Source: Pseudomonadota bacterium
Lineage (GTDB): Bacteria; Pseudomonadota; Gammaproteobacteria; QQUJ01
Reading direction: 5' to 3'
Length of the DNA stretch: 64,000 nucleotides
Assembly: GCA_008501635.1 (NCBI GenBank)
Contig: QQUJ01000029.1
Coordinates: forward strand, 62,001 to 126,000
Both the position numbers and the translations under genes were made by a program. Within the stretch, counting starts at the first letter, position 1. Every line of letters starts with the position of its first letter. Positions 8,344 through 17,693 of this stretch are shown here, in pieces. The notes below the pieces were generated by a model that saw only the letters and a list, made by a program, of their open reading frames with translations, searched no databases and was not told the origin of the DNA.

Positions 8344-10107
8344 TCAGTAAATGCGCTTCTTCGGCGGAAACGGATCAACCGTCAATGGCTGCATCTGCAC
8401 CGGCTTGAAGTCGATCTTCCGACCCTCCCTGAAAAACAGCGTGTGCTTCAGCCAGTTCTCGTCGTCCCGATCCGGGAAGTCGACGCGGGCGTGGGCACCG
8501 CGGCTCTCCTTGCGCACCAGAGCAGATGAGACTGTCGCCAGAGCCACGTCCACCAGGTTCTCCAGCTCCAGCGCCTCGACCCGAGCCGTGTTGAAGGTGG
8601 CGCTGTGATCGCGCAGGCGCACATCGGACAGGCGTTGCTCCACCTCGATCATCTTCTCCACTCCCTCGGCCATGATCTCCTCGGTACGGAACACGCCGCA
8701 GTGATCCTCCATCACCTTCTTGAGATCATTGCGCAACGCGTCGACGGTTACGCCGTCACCCTTCTGGTCCCAGCGGGCCAGGCGGGCATGGGCTTTATCG
8801 ACAACTTCCTGAGCGAGCGTGCGATGATTCGGATTCTTACCCAGGTATTCGATCATGCTGTTGGCGGCGGCGCGTCCGAAGACCACCAGGTCAAGCAGCG
8901 AGTTACCCCCCAAGCGGTTGGCACCGTGAACCGACACGCAGGCGCACTCGCCGGCGGCATAGAGGCCGGGCGCTACATCTTCGCTGGCATTGCCGGTTGT
9001 TTTCACCACTTCGCCGAAACGGTTGGTGGGGATACCGCCCATGGCATAGTGAGCGGTCGGGTAAACGGGAATCGGCTTTTCGATGGGATCGATATGCGCA
9101 AAAATCATCGAGCTTTCGCGAATGCCTGGCAGTCGCTTCATGATGGTTTCGGCGCCCAGGTGATCGAGACGCAGCAAGACATGATCTTTGTTGGGGCCGA
9201 CACCGCGGCCCTCCTTCACTTCGGTGTACATGGAGCGCGCGACCACATCGCGACTAGCGAGGTCTTTAGCGTTGGGCGCGTAACGTTCCATGAAGCGCTC
9301 GCCGTCACCGTTCACCAGGTAACCCCCCTCCCCGCGACAACCCTCGGTCATCAGCATCCCCTTGCCAGCGATGCCGGTGGGATGGAACTGGAAGAACTCC
9401 ATGTCCTGGAGCGGGATCCCGGAGCGCAGCGCCATCGCGGCGCCATCGCCCGTGTTGATCTTGGCGTTGGTGGTTGTGCGGAAGATCTGACCAAATCCTC
9501 CCGTGGCCAGTAGCGTGGCTTTGGCCTGAATCACCAGTGGTTTACCCGTCTCGATCTCCATCACCACTGCGCCCTGGAAACAACCCTCCTCGTCGCGCAG
9601 CAGATCGACAGTGAAATACTCATCGAAGAAGTTGGTCTGCGCACGCAGATTCTGCTGGTACAGTGTGTGCAGCATGGCATGACCGGTGCGATCGGCCGCG
9701 GCGCAGGTGCGAGCCGCCTGCTCACCACCGAAATTCTGGCTCTGCCCCCCAAACGGACGCTGGTAGATACGCCCCGCATCGGTGCGCGAAAATGGTACGC
9801 CGAAATGTTCCAACTCGTAAACGATCTCGGCGGCTGCACGACACATATACTCGATGGCGTCCTGGTCGCCCAGGTAATCGCTGCCTTTGATGGTATCGAA
9901 CATGTGCCAATGCCAGTTGTCCGGCTGTACATTGGCCAGAGCCGCGTTGATTCCACCCTGCGCCGCAACGGTATGCGAGCGCGTAGGGAAAACCTTGGAG
10001 ACCACTGCCACGCTGATTCCGGCATCCGCCAGTTGCAGCGCGGCCCGCAGCCCGGCACCACCAGCGCCGATTACCAATGCGTCGAATTTTTGTACAGGGA
10101 TGCTCAT
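8344..10107 (-). CDS. sdhA: Succinate dehydrogenase flavoprotein subunit SdhA
   Basis: A 587-residue catalytic subunit that oxidises succinate to fumarate in the TCA cycle. It opens with the FAD fold (FDALVIGAGGAGLRAALQLA). The covalent-FAD histidine is in FPTRSHTVAAQGGINAAL. GQIFRTTTNAKINTGDG and EFFQFHPTG are the active-site stretches, and HGANRLGGNSLLDLVVFGR is near the C-terminal FAD site. The reading frame continues upstream to 10320 within sdhD, but the ATG at 10107 (MSIPVQKFDA), overlapping the sdhD stop by four bases, fits the family length (E. coli 588). Confidence 0.97.
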   Translation of the reverse strand: MSIPVQKFDALVIGAGGAGLRAALQLADAGISVAVVSKVFPTRSHTVAAQGGINAALANVQPDNWHWHMFDTIKGSDYLGDQDAIEYMCRAAAEIVYELEHFGVPFSRTDAGRIYQRPFGGQSQNFGGEQAARTCAAADRTGHAMLHTLYQQNLRAQTNFFDEYFTVDLLRDEEGCFQGAVVMEIETGKPLVIQAKATLLATGGFGQIFRTTTNAKINTGDGAAMALRSGIPLQDMEFFQFHPTGIAGKGMLMTEGCRGEGGYLVNGDGERFMERYAPNAKDLASRDVVARSMYTEVKEGRGVGPNKDHVLLRLDHLGAETIMKRLPGIRESSMIFAHIDPIEKPIPVYPTAHYAMGGIPTNRFGEVVKTTGNASEDVAPGLYAAGECACVSVHGANRLGGNSLLDLVVFGRAAANSMIEYLGKNPNHRTLAQEVVDKAHARLARWDQKGDGVTVDALRNDLKKVMEDHCGVFRTEEIMAEGVEKMIEVEQRLSDVRLRDHSATFNTARVEALELENLVDVALATVSSALVRKESRGAHARVDFPDRDDENWLKHTLFFREGRKIDFKPVQMQPLTVDPFPPKKRIY

Positions 10108-10445
10108 GAATTCACCACCACGAAAAGTACCCGGGCCGCCCAAACACCATAGCCCAGCAGGGCGAAAGCCGTGAGGCCGAGCAGGGCCAGCCGTAACCCA
10201 AGCGGATTCACATAATCGAGAAACACATCGCGAATACCCACCCAAGCGTGAAGCAGCAACGAAAACATCGCCAGCACCCACAGCACGCCTACCAATGGGT
10301 CGGCCATCCACGCCTTCCACTCAACGAACGAGGCAGGCGCGCTGGTCAGAAAATGGAACACCACATAGAGAACAAAGAGCCCCAGATAGATCGCCGAGAC
10401 GCGCTGCGCCACCCAGGCGCGAAGTCCATGTGCCTTGCGGCTCAT
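10104..10445 (-). CDS. sdhD: Succinate dehydrogenase membrane anchor SdhD
   Basis: A 113-residue hydrophobic anchor with three transmembrane helices, about residues 15-35, 55-75 and 86-110. The conserved HAWVGIRDVFLDYV at about residues 66-79 contains the histidine and aspartate/tyrosine positions of the haem b and quinone site. The N-terminus AHGLRAWVAQRVSAIYL is typical of SdhD. It overlaps sdhC and sdhA by four bases on each side. Confidence 0.92.
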   Translation of the reverse strand: MSRKAHGLRAWVAQRVSAIYLGLFVLYVVFHFLTSAPASFVEWKAWMADPLVGVLWVLAMFSLLLHAWVGIRDVFLDYVNPLGLRLALLGLTAFALLGYGVWAARVLFVVVNS

Positions 10446-10822
10446 AGGAATACCCCCACTAAAGTGATCAGGGCGGCGACACCACCTATGACAATCACGC
10501 CGATCGCGGACTGACGGGCTGCGGCTTTCTCGATGCCCACATCAATATCGAGCAGCAGGTAGCGGATTCCCGCACACAGGTGATGCACCAATGCCCAGAC
10601 CAGCGCCACGACGATCAATTTGAACACCACGCTGCTCATCAAGGCGGCCACCTGCGCAAAGCCTTCCGGATGGGATAGCGAGAGCTCCAGGAGATAGAGA
10701 AACAGGGGTATGGCGAGAAACATCAATACCCCGGAGATTCGGTGCGCGATCGACGCGTAGCCAACCGCAGGCAACCGAAAACGCAACAAATCGAGATTCT
10801 TTGGACGCGTCTGAGAGGCCAT
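10442..10822 (-). CDS. sdhC: Succinate dehydrogenase cytochrome b556 subunit SdhC
   Basis: A 126-residue membrane subunit with three helices. It carries the family signature RPKNLDLLRFRLPAVGYASI followed by AHRISGVLMFL and the haem-ligand region ALVHHLCAGIRYLLLDID. I chose the ATG at 10822 (MASQTRP); a GTG at 10834 in the same frame is the alternative. It is the first gene of sdhCDAB-sdhE and is preceded by a promoter at 10894-10922. Confidence 0.93.
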   Translation of the reverse strand: MASQTRPKNLDLLRFRLPAVGYASIAHRISGVLMFLAIPLFLYLLELSLSHPEGFAQVAALMSSVVFKLIVVALVWALVHHLCAGIRYLLLDIDVGIEKAAARQSAIGVIVIGGVAALITLVGVFL

Positions 10823-10893
10823 TGCCTGATCCACTGTGATGGTACAGATGAAGGGAAAAGGCGCCGAGTCGGAGACGCCAAAAACCGCGGCAA

Positions 10894-10922
10894 ATTTTAA
10901 TCAGTTATGCTTGCATAAGCAA
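10894..10922 (-). promoter_or_regulatory. sdhC promoter with palindromic operator-like spacer
   Basis: On the minus strand TTGCTT (10922-10917) and TAAAAT (10899-10894) are separated by exactly 17 bp, a good sigma-70 promoter for sdhCDAB. The perfect inverted repeat TTATGC-AA-GCATAA (10905-10918) overlaps the end of the -35 box and fills most of the spacer, so a dimeric repressor bound there would block RNA polymerase. The identity of such a regulator is unknown. Confidence 0.6.
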
Positions 10923-11054
10923 ATGTGATTTTAAGGTACCACAAGCTTATCAAACCGTTCCTTTCGAGAATGCACGCAGACACCGTGATTACGCGTAGCC
11001 TTGGACAGCGGGCACGGCATTGTCTAAGCTTTCCGCTGTAATTTAGTCGGGAAA

Positions 11055-12122
11055 ATGAGCATGAAGAGTGACTGGCAACGTCTACTGATCGACCAGGGCG
11101 CGGTAACGAACGGGGACCGAATTGAACACTTCGGCGCACCGCAGGAAGAGCTGTCAGCGGCGGTCTCCGCGACGGCGGTGTGTGACCTGTCCCACTATAC
11201 GCTGCTGGAGATCAGCGGTGTCGACGCCGGCGAATTCCTCCAGGGTCAGCTGACCAATGATGTGCGTCAGCTCCAGGACAATCACAGTCAACTGAGCGCC
11301 TACTGCGACCACAAGGGGCGCATGCTGGCCCTTTTCCGCATCTGGCCCTGGCAGGAAGGCTTCCGCGCCACATTGCCGAGCGAACTCGCCGACGAGGTGG
11401 CCGGGCGCTTGCGGATGTTTGTGCTGCGCTCGAAGGTGGAGATCCATGACCGCAGTACCGGGATCGCCCGCCTTGGCATCGCCGGATCTGCTGCCGCCGC
11501 GCTGCTTGAGCAGCACGTTGGCCCGGTCCCCCAGGCAGTCAATCGCTTCACCGATCAGCGCTCGACACGTATTACACGGCTACCGGGCGAGCATCCTCGG
11601 TTCGAGCTGCATTTGCCTGTCGAACATGCCGGCAGGTTATGGCAATCGTTGAGCAGCGAGGCCAGGCCCGTCGGTGCGCCCTGTTGGGATCTCCTTATGA
11701 TACGGGCAGCGCAGCCCGAGGTCGTCGCGGCCACGCGTTCCCTGTTCACTCCGCAGATGCTCAATCTGGAGGTCCTGGACGGGGTGAGTTTCAACAAGGG
11801 GTGTTACACCGGGCAGGAGGTCGTGGCACGGACCCAGTTCCTTGGAACCATCAAGCGCCGCATGTTCCCCGGTAAAGCGGCAGCAGAAACCCAGCCGCCC
11901 GCGGGTGGCGAACTGATCGGCGCCGAGGCTGCCTCCGGTCAAGCCACGGGGCGCATCGTCCTTTCCGCACCGAGCCCCGATGGCGGTTACGAGGTGCTGG
12001 CCATGGTGCAGATCAGCGCTCGCGAAGCGGGTTCCCTGCACATTGAGGGCGCGCCAGCAGCGACAGTCGAGTTACGTGATCCCCCCTACTCGTTGGAACA
12101 GATCAAACCGGGCAGTCAATAA
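11055..12122 (+). CDS. ygfZ: tRNA-modifying/folate-binding protein YgfZ
   Basis: A 355-residue member of the YgfZ/IBA57 branch of the GcvT (aminomethyltransferase) fold. It binds tetrahydrofolate and supports repair or assembly of certain Fe-S enzymes. The diagnostic motif KGCYTGQE is present in VSFNKGCYTGQEVVARTQF at about residues 248-266, including its functionally important cysteine. N-terminal CDLSHYTLLEISGVDAGEFLQGQLTNDV is also typical. Length is slightly above E. coli YgfZ (326). It is divergent from sdhCDAB across 220 bp, a neighbour that depends on Fe-S clusters. Confidence 0.92.
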   Translation: MSMKSDWQRLLIDQGAVTNGDRIEHFGAPQEELSAAVSATAVCDLSHYTLLEISGVDAGEFLQGQLTNDVRQLQDNHSQLSAYCDHKGRMLALFRIWPWQEGFRATLPSELADEVAGRLRMFVLRSKVEIHDRSTGIARLGIAGSAAAALLEQHVGPVPQAVNRFTDQRSTRITRLPGEHPRFELHLPVEHAGRLWQSLSSEARPVGAPCWDLLMIRAAQPEVVAATRSLFTPQMLNLEVLDGVSFNKGCYTGQEVVARTQFLGTIKRRMFPGKAAAETQPPAGGELIGAEAASGQATGRIVLSAPSPDGGYEVLAMVQISAREAGSLHIEGAPAATVELRDPPYSLEQIKPGSQ

Positions 12123-12220
12123 CGATTCCGGGTCGGAAAGGGTATCTGCTAGACTGCCCCCTCAGCCGACAGCCCAGAACAACCAGTTCGCTCCAATCGG
12201 GGAGGAGTACACCCAACGCC

Positions 12221-13063
12221 ATGACTGACGCCTCTGATCAATTCCTGCAACGGCTACTCGATGATCTGGCGCACAATCGCCTGGTGTTGCCGACCCTTCC
12301 CGAAGTGGCCCTCAGGGTGCGCGACACCGTCGAAGACGAGATGGCCTCGGCCGGCCAGATTGCCGAGATCGTCGCTACCGATCCCGCATTGGCGGCACGG
12401 CTTTTTCAGATCTCCAACAGCCCGCTCTACCGAGGCAACAAACCCATCGATGACCTGAAGATGGCAATCACGCGTCTCGGGCTCGGCGTGGTACGCAACG
12501 TGGTAACCAGTCTGGCGATGCAGCAGATTTTTCAGCCCACCACCGATGCGCTGGATCAGCGCTTCCGCAAGATCTGGGAGCACAGTACCGAGGTGGCCGC
12601 CATCAGCTCCGTGCTCGCCAAGCAGTACACCCGACTACGCCCCGACGAGGCGATGCTGGCGGGTCTGGTGCACGACATCGGTGCATTGCCGATCCTGAGT
12701 CGTGTAGAAGAGGATTCCTCCCTGGTAGCGGACGACGATCAGCTGGATGAGCTGTTGAAGAATGCCGCCGGCACCATCGGTGAAGCCATCCTCAAGGCCT
12801 GGGGGTTCTCCGACGCGCTGGTACAAGTTCCCAACGGGGTGCGCGATCTGCGGCGCCAAAGTGGCGACAAACCCGACTATGTCGACGTCGTGCAGGTCGC
12901 CAAACTTCAAGCGCTGTTCGGCAGCCAGGATCCCCTGGGCAGGGTGGACTGGGCCACGGTGCCAGCCTTTGCCAAACTGGGCATAGACTGCTCGGTAGAG
13001 GAGATTTCCATCGACGTCCCCAGCGAGGACGTTGGCGCAGTCCGCGAATTGTTGACGGGCTGA
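12221..13063 (+). CDS. HDOD domain-containing protein
   Basis: A 280-residue soluble protein consisting of one HDOD domain, a catalytically degenerate relative of HD phosphohydrolases used in signalling. Visible features are LPTLPEVALRVRDTVEDE at the start, the helix AEIVATDPALAARLFQISNS, and MLAGLVHDIGALPIL, which keeps an HD pair but not a full set of metal ligands. Proteins of this type act in c-di-GMP, motility or stress signalling; no specific role can be assigned. An SD-like GGGGAGGAG precedes the ATG. It is closed by the terminator at 13081-13115. Confidence 0.88.
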   Translation: MTDASDQFLQRLLDDLAHNRLVLPTLPEVALRVRDTVEDEMASAGQIAEIVATDPALAARLFQISNSPLYRGNKPIDDLKMAITRLGLGVVRNVVTSLAMQQIFQPTTDALDQRFRKIWEHSTEVAAISSVLAKQYTRLRPDEAMLAGLVHDIGALPILSRVEEDSSLVADDDQLDELLKNAAGTIGEAILKAWGFSDALVQVPNGVRDLRRQSGDKPDYVDVVQVAKLQALFGSQDPLGRVDWATVPAFAKLGIDCSVEEISIDVPSEDVGAVRELLTG

Positions 13064-13080
13064 GCGCCACAGCCGGCATC

Positions 13081-13115
13081 AAACCGAAAGGCCCGCACCG
13101 CGGGCCTTTCGGTTT
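13081..13115. terminator. Bidirectional intrinsic terminator
   Basis: A perfect 16-bp inverted repeat with a 3-nt loop: AAACCGAAAGGCCCGC, ACC, and its exact complement GCGGGCCTTTCGGTTT. Flanking A and T runs on both sides let it work in both directions, ending the plus-strand HDOD gene and the minus-strand lysS transcript that converge here. Confidence 0.9.
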
Positions 13116-13133
13116 TGCGGCTGATGTGCCAGC

Positions 13134-14627
13134 TCAACTCTTGCTTTCCGGACGCATGTGGGGAAACAGCAGCACATCGCGGATCGACGGCGAATCGGTA
13201 AAGAGCATCACCAGCCGATCGATCCCGATGCCCTCACCCGCCGTGGGCGGCATGCCATGCTCCAGGGCAGTGATATAGTCCGCGTCGAAATGCATCGCCT
13301 CTTCATCGCCCGCCTCCTTCTCTGCCACCTGCTTGCGAAAACGCTCGACCTGATCCTCGGCATCATTGAGTTCCGAAAAGCCATTGGCAATCTCGCGCCC
13401 GCCAACGAAGAACTCAAAGCGATCGGTAACAAAGGGGTCGTCGTCATTACGCCGCGCCAGCGGTGAAACCTCGGTGGGGTACGCGGTGATAAAGGTCGGA
13501 TCCCTGAGCCGCTGCTCGACGGTCTTTTCAAAGATCTCGATCTGCACCTTGCCCAATCCCCAACTCGCCTTCAGCGGAATCCCCAGGCGTTCAGCGACGG
13601 CACGCGCGGACTCCAGCTGGTCGATCTCGGCAGCCGAGATATCGGCATTGAAATGCAGGATCGAGTCGCGCACGCTCATGCGCGCGAAAGGCGTGCCGAA
13701 ATCGTAGCTCTCGCCCTGATGTTGGATCGTGCTCGAACCGATAATATCGGTGGCGATTCCGCGCAACAGCGTCTCGGTCAGATTCATCAGGTCTTTGTAA
13801 TCGGCGTAAGCCTCGTAGAACTCCAGCATGGTGAACTCGGGATTGTGCTGGGTCGAGAGCCCTTCGTTGCGAAAGTTGCGATTGATCTCGAACACCTTCT
13901 CGAATCCCCCCACCACCAGGCGCTTGAGATAGAGTTCCGGCGCGATACGCAGATAGAACCCCATATCGAGTGCGTTGTGGTGAGTGACAAAGGGGCGCGC
14001 CGCCGCACCTCCCGGGATCAGCTGCATCATCGGTGTCTCGACTTCGAGAAATCCGCGCTCGACCAGGAAATCGCGGGTGTAGTTGATGATGGCGGAGCGC
14101 AGGCGAAAGGTGTTGCGTGTCTCCTCGTTCATGATCAGATCGAGGTAGCGCTGCCGGTAGCGGGTCTCGGTATCGGTGAGACCGTGAAACTTTTCCGGCA
14201 ACGGGCGCAGGGATTTGGTCAGCAGGCGCAGCTCATCCACTTTTACCGAAAGTTCACCGGTCTTGGTCTTGAACAGAACACCCTCGGCACCGACGATATC
14301 GCCCACATCCCAGCCTTTGAAATTCTGGTAGACACCTTCCGGCAGCGCATCACGTTGCACGAAAAGCTGGATCCGTCCCGACATATCAAGCAGATGAACA
14401 AAGCTTGCTTTGCCCATCACTCGCTTACCGATCATGCGTCCGGCCACACTCACCCGCAGCGCATCGGTTTCCAGCTCCGCGGCGCTTTTTGCGCCGTATT
14501 CGGCGTGCAGCTCGCCGGCCACCACGTTGCGGCGGAAATCGTTGGGAAAGGCGACGCCCTCCTCGCGCAACTGTTGGAGCTTTGCCCGGCGCTGGGCGAT
14601 CAGTGTGTGCTCTTCGTCATTGTTCAT
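13134..14627 (-). CDS. lysS: Lysyl-tRNA synthetase, class II
   Basis: A 497-residue enzyme that charges tRNA-Lys. An N-terminal OB-fold anticodon-binding domain (about residues 55-150) precedes the class II core. Motif 1 is around [15 protein letters not shown], motif 2 in [20 protein letters not shown], and motif 3 in [20 protein letters not shown]. The frame extends to 14672, but ATG at 14627 ([17 protein letters not shown]) matches LysS lengths (E. coli 505). It follows prfB by 97 bp, the conserved prfB-lysS pair. Confidence 0.97.
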   Translation of the reverse strand: MNNDEEHTLIAQRRAKLQQLREEGVAFPNDFRRNVVAGELHAEYGAKSAAELETDALRVSVAGRMIGKRVMGKASFVHLLDMSGRIQLFVQRDALPEGVYQNFKGWDVGDIVGAEGVLFKTKTGELSVKVDELRLLTKSLRPLPEKFHGLTDTETRYRQRYLDLIMNEETRNTFRLRSAIINYTRDFLVERGFLEVETPMMQLIPGGAAARPFVTHHNALDMGFYLRIAPELYLKRLVVGGFEKVFEINRNFRNEGLSTQHNPEFTMLEFYEAYADYKDLMNLTETLLRGIATDIIGSSTIQHQGESYDFGTPFARMSVRDSILHFNADISAAEIDQLESARAVAERLGIPLKASWGLGKVQIEIFEKTVEQRLRDPTFITAYPTEVSPLARRNDDDPFVTDRFEFFVGGREIANGFSELNDAEDQVERFRKQVAEKEAGDEEAMHFDADYITALEHGMPPTAGEGIGIDRLVMLFTDSPSIRDVLLFPHMRPESKS

Positions 14628-14724
14628 GGTGAGGTCTCTTGATCTCTTTCGCAGAGGCGCGAAGCGCGCCACGCAAAAACTCTAAACAATCTTTGCGATC
14701 CTGGTGTCTTTGCGAGAGCACCCG

Positions 14725-15823
14725 TTACAAACCGCTTTTCAGGCTCGCTTCGATGAACTGATCCAGATCACCGTCCAGCACCGCCTGGGTATTGCCCACT
14801 TCCACGCCGGTGCGCAGATCCTTGATGCGGGACTGGTCGAGCACGTAGGAGCGAATCTGACTGCCCCAACCGATATCGGCCTTGGTATCTTCCAGCGCCT
14901 GTTGCTTCTCCGTGCGTTTTTGCATCTCCGACTCGTAGAGTTTGGCGCGCAGCTGCTTCATGCAGCGATCCTTGTTCTGGTGCTGCGAGCGCTCGCTCTG
15001 ACACTGCACAACGATACCCGAAGGCGCGTGGGTGACGCGCACAGCCGACTCGGTGCGGTTGACATGCTGTCCACCGGCACCGCTGGCACGGTAGACATCG
15101 ACGCGCAGATCCGCCGGATTGATCTCGATATCGATGTCGTCGTCCACCTCCGGGGAGACAAACACCGCGGCAAACGAGGTGTGGCGTCGGTTACCCGAAT
15201 CGAAGGGCGATTTGCGCACCAGTCTGTGAACCCCGATCTCCGTGCGCAGCCAGCCAAATGCATAGTCACCGCTGAAGCTGATCGTCGCGCTCTTGATCCC
15301 GGCCACCTCGCCCGGTGAGACCTCGATCAGCTCGGTCTTGAAGCCGTGCCGCTCCCCCCAGCGCAGGTACATGCGCAACAGCATCTCCGCCCAGTCCTGC
15401 GCCTCGGTACCGCCAGAGCCCGCCTGGATATCGAGGAAGGCATTGTTGGGATCCATTTCGCCCGAAAACATACGGCGGAATTCCATCTCCGACACCCGTT
15501 TCTCATACCCTTCGAGATCACTTTCCACCGAGGCGATGCTCTCCTCATCGTCCTCCTCTGCCGCCATATCCAGCAACTCGCCGGCATCATTGAGTCCGCT
15601 GCTCAGTGTTTGCAGGGTCGTGACGATCTCTTCGAGCCGCGAACGTTCGCGGCCCAACTCCTGCGCATGGGCGGGATTGTTCCAGATCTTGGGATCTTCC
15701 AGCTCGCGCTCGACCTCGATCAGGCGTTCGCGTTTGAGATCGTAGTCAAAGATACCCCCTCAGGGCCTCTGTGCGCCCTTGCAGGTCCTTGATCTGCTGA
15801 TAGATGGGGTTGAGCTCGGCCAT
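14725..15823 (-). CDS. prfB: Peptide chain release factor 2, with programmed +1 frameshift
   Basis: RF2 recognises UGA and UAA stop codons and triggers peptide release. The coding sequence starts at ATG 15823 ([16 protein letters not shown]) and reads 25 codons to an in-frame TGA at 15748-15746. After a +1 shift at CTT TGA C it continues as DYDLKRERL to the stop at 14725. The total of 365 residues equals E. coli RF2. The SPF tripeptide that reads UGA ([12 protein letters not shown]) and the catalytic GGQ ([16 protein letters not shown]) are both visible. An annotation without the frameshift would wrongly begin at 15657 and lose 55 residues. Confidence 0.95.
15746..15760 (-). promoter_or_regulatory. 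prfB programmed +1 frameshift site
   Basis: On the minus strand the bases read AGG GGG TAT CTT TGA, followed by C. The internal Shine-Dalgarno-like AGGGGG, the slippery CTT and the UGA stop at codon 26 match the E. coli prfB recoding signal base for base. Low RF2 lets ribosomes slip forward and complete RF2, giving autoregulation. Confidence 0.97.
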
Positions 15824-15887
15824 GCCGTTTTCCGCCTGCTGATAGAGACAAAGCGCGCAATTGTACCGAATTCAGCCAACGCTTTGT

Positions 15888-15938
15888 ATGAACCTGTCTC
15901 ATCCCGCACAGCGCACGGGGATTTTGAGAGGGGTTCAT
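15888..15938. repeat. Palindromic intergenic repeat, copy A
   Basis: An imperfect palindrome whose left arm begins ATGAACCTGTCTCATCCCG and whose right arm, read as its complement, begins ATGAACCCCTCTCA. It shares the core GAACCTGTCTCA ... TGAGA..GGTTC with the element at 40815-40875. It lies between recJ and prfB, overlapping only non-coding DNA before the recJ stop at 15944. Confidence 0.6.
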
Positions 15939-15943
15939 GTAAG

Positions 15944-17692
15944 TCACCGACCCGGTGACGCTTCCAGATGATCGACGATCAGTTGTAGGGTACGCCGCCC
16001 GCGGTATTCATTGACGTCCAGCCGATAGACCATGCGCACCTGATCGCCGATACGCACCGATTCCGGATCCCGCGCGCGAAACCAGATTGCATCGAGTTCC
16101 CTGCCACCGGCACAGGACTGAACCATGAGCTTGAGATGCTGCCCCCCGACGATGCGACGATCGACCACCACGAAGCGCCCATCGAACCGCGGTTCGGGAA
16201 AGGCCTGCCCCCACGGTGCCGCCTCACGCAGGCATTGGGCAAAATCGAGGGTCAGATCGGCGGGGGCCACTTCCCCGTCACTCCATACCACGCCCTCCAG
16301 TTCGTCCGCGCCCAGATGGCGCCGCACTTCCGCATCGAAGGCGCTGCTGAAGCGATCCAGGTTCTGCGGCAGCAGGGTCAATCCTGCCGCCATGGCATGT
16401 CCTCCGAAACGCACCACCAATCCTGGATGCCGGGCCGCAACGGCGTCCAGCGTATCGCGGATATGCACACCCGGTACCGAGCGGGCTGACCCTTTCAGCT
16501 CGTCCGCCTCACCTGGGGCAAAGGCAACCACCGGACGATGGAGGCGGTCCTTGACCCGTGAGGCGATGATCCCTACCACACCCTGGTGCCATGCCGGATC
16601 GAACAGGCAAAGCCCGAAAGGCAACCCCGAATCGCTCTCCAGATGAAGAGTGCGCAGCGCATCCCACGCCTGCTCCTGCATCGTTTGCTCGATCCCACGG
16701 CGTTCGCGATTGAGGGTGTCGAGCCGGGTTGCCGTCTCGAAAGCGGCCTCCGGGGTCGAGCTCAGGAGGCACTCGATGCCCAGTGACATCTCGGTGAGGC
16801 GCCCGGCTGCGTTGAGACGCGGGGCCACCGCAAAGCCCAGATCCGACGCCACCAGACCGGCCGGATCGCGGCCTGCCACCGTCAGCAGTGCCCGGATTCC
16901 GGCACAACCGTGCCCGGCACGGATACGCCGCAGCCCCTGCTCCACCAGGGCGCGGTTGCAACGGTCCAGGGCGACCACATCGGCAACCGTCCCCAGCGCA
17001 ACCAGATCGAGCAGCTCCGCCAGATTGGGCTCCGGCACAGCGGCAAAATGCCCCGCCTCGCGCAGCGCCGTGCGCAACGCCATCAGCAGGTAAAACATCA
17101 CCCCGACTCCCGCCAGATGCTTGGTCGGGAAGCCGCACCCGGGTTGATTGGGATTGACGATGGCGGCTGCGTCCGGCAGCCCGTCCCCCGGCAGGTGATG
17201 ATCGGTAACGAGCACAGGGATTCCCATTGCCTGAGCCGCCGCCACCCCCTCGATACTGGAGATACCGTTGTCCACGGTAACGATGAGATCGGGATGCTGC
17301 CGGGCTGCCACCGCGACGATCTCGGGGCTGAGACCATAACCGTAGCGAAAACGGTCGGGAACCACATAGCTGACCCGTCGCGCCCCCAGCGCGCGCAGCC
17401 CCCTGACCGCGACGGCACAGCTGGTGGCGCCGTCGGCATCATAATCGGCGACGATGAGTATATGTCGATCCTGCTCCATCGCTGCGATGAGCAGCGTCAC
17501 CGCAGCATCGATGCCCTTGAAACAGTGCGGGTCGGGCAAGGTGCCGAGCGCGATATCCAGATCGGCGGCGCTGCGCACGCCGCGCGCGGCAAACACCCGA
17601 TGCAGGACCGGGTGCAGTTCCGCCGGCAGCTCCAGCGGTACCTCCGGTACGCTGCGACGGCGGATGACGATCCGCACCTGGGGAAGACTCAC
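15944..17692 (-). CDS. recJ: Single-stranded-DNA-specific exonuclease RecJ
   Basis: A 582-residue 5'-3' ssDNA exonuclease of recombination and mismatch repair. DHH-family motifs are present: VADYDADGATSCAVAV (I), VTVDNGISSIEGV (II) and VLVTDHHLPG (III). DHHA1 follows with FGGHAMAAGLTL, then the OB-type C-terminal domain. The start is GTG at 17692 (VSLPQVRIVIRRR), one base after the stop of the upstream gene. The frame extends to 17764, but that part is inside the neighbour and lacks similarity. Length matches E. coli RecJ (577). Confidence 0.95.
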   Translation of the reverse strand: MSLPQVRIVIRRRSVPEVPLELPAELHPVLHRVFAARGVRSAADLDIALGTLPDPHCFKGIDAAVTLLIAAMEQDRHILIVADYDADGATSCAVAVRGLRALGARRVSYVVPDRFRYGYGLSPEIVAVAARQHPDLIVTVDNGISSIEGVAAAQAMGIPVLVTDHHLPGDGLPDAAAIVNPNQPGCGFPTKHLAGVGVMFYLLMALRTALREAGHFAAVPEPNLAELLDLVALGTVADVVALDRCNRALVEQGLRRIRAGHGCAGIRALLTVAGRDPAGLVASDLGFAVAPRLNAAGRLTEMSLGIECLLSSTPEAAFETATRLDTLNRERRGIEQTMQEQAWDALRTLHLESDSGLPFGLCLFDPAWHQGVVGIIASRVKDRLHRPVVAFAPGEADELKGSARSVPGVHIRDTLDAVAARHPGLVVRFGGHAMAAGLTLLPQNLDRFSSAFDAEVRRHLGADELEGVVWSDGEVAPADLTLDFAQCLREAAPWGQAFPEPRFDGRFVVVDRRIVGGQHLKLMVQSCAGGRELDAIWFRARDPESVRIGDQVRMVYRLDVNEYRGRRTLQLIVDHLEASPGR

Positions 17693-17693
17693 G

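Noticed and set aside
8605-9513. 302-codon plus-strand open frame
   Set aside because: Antisense to sdhA, which has complete family motifs; the translation has no recognisable domain.
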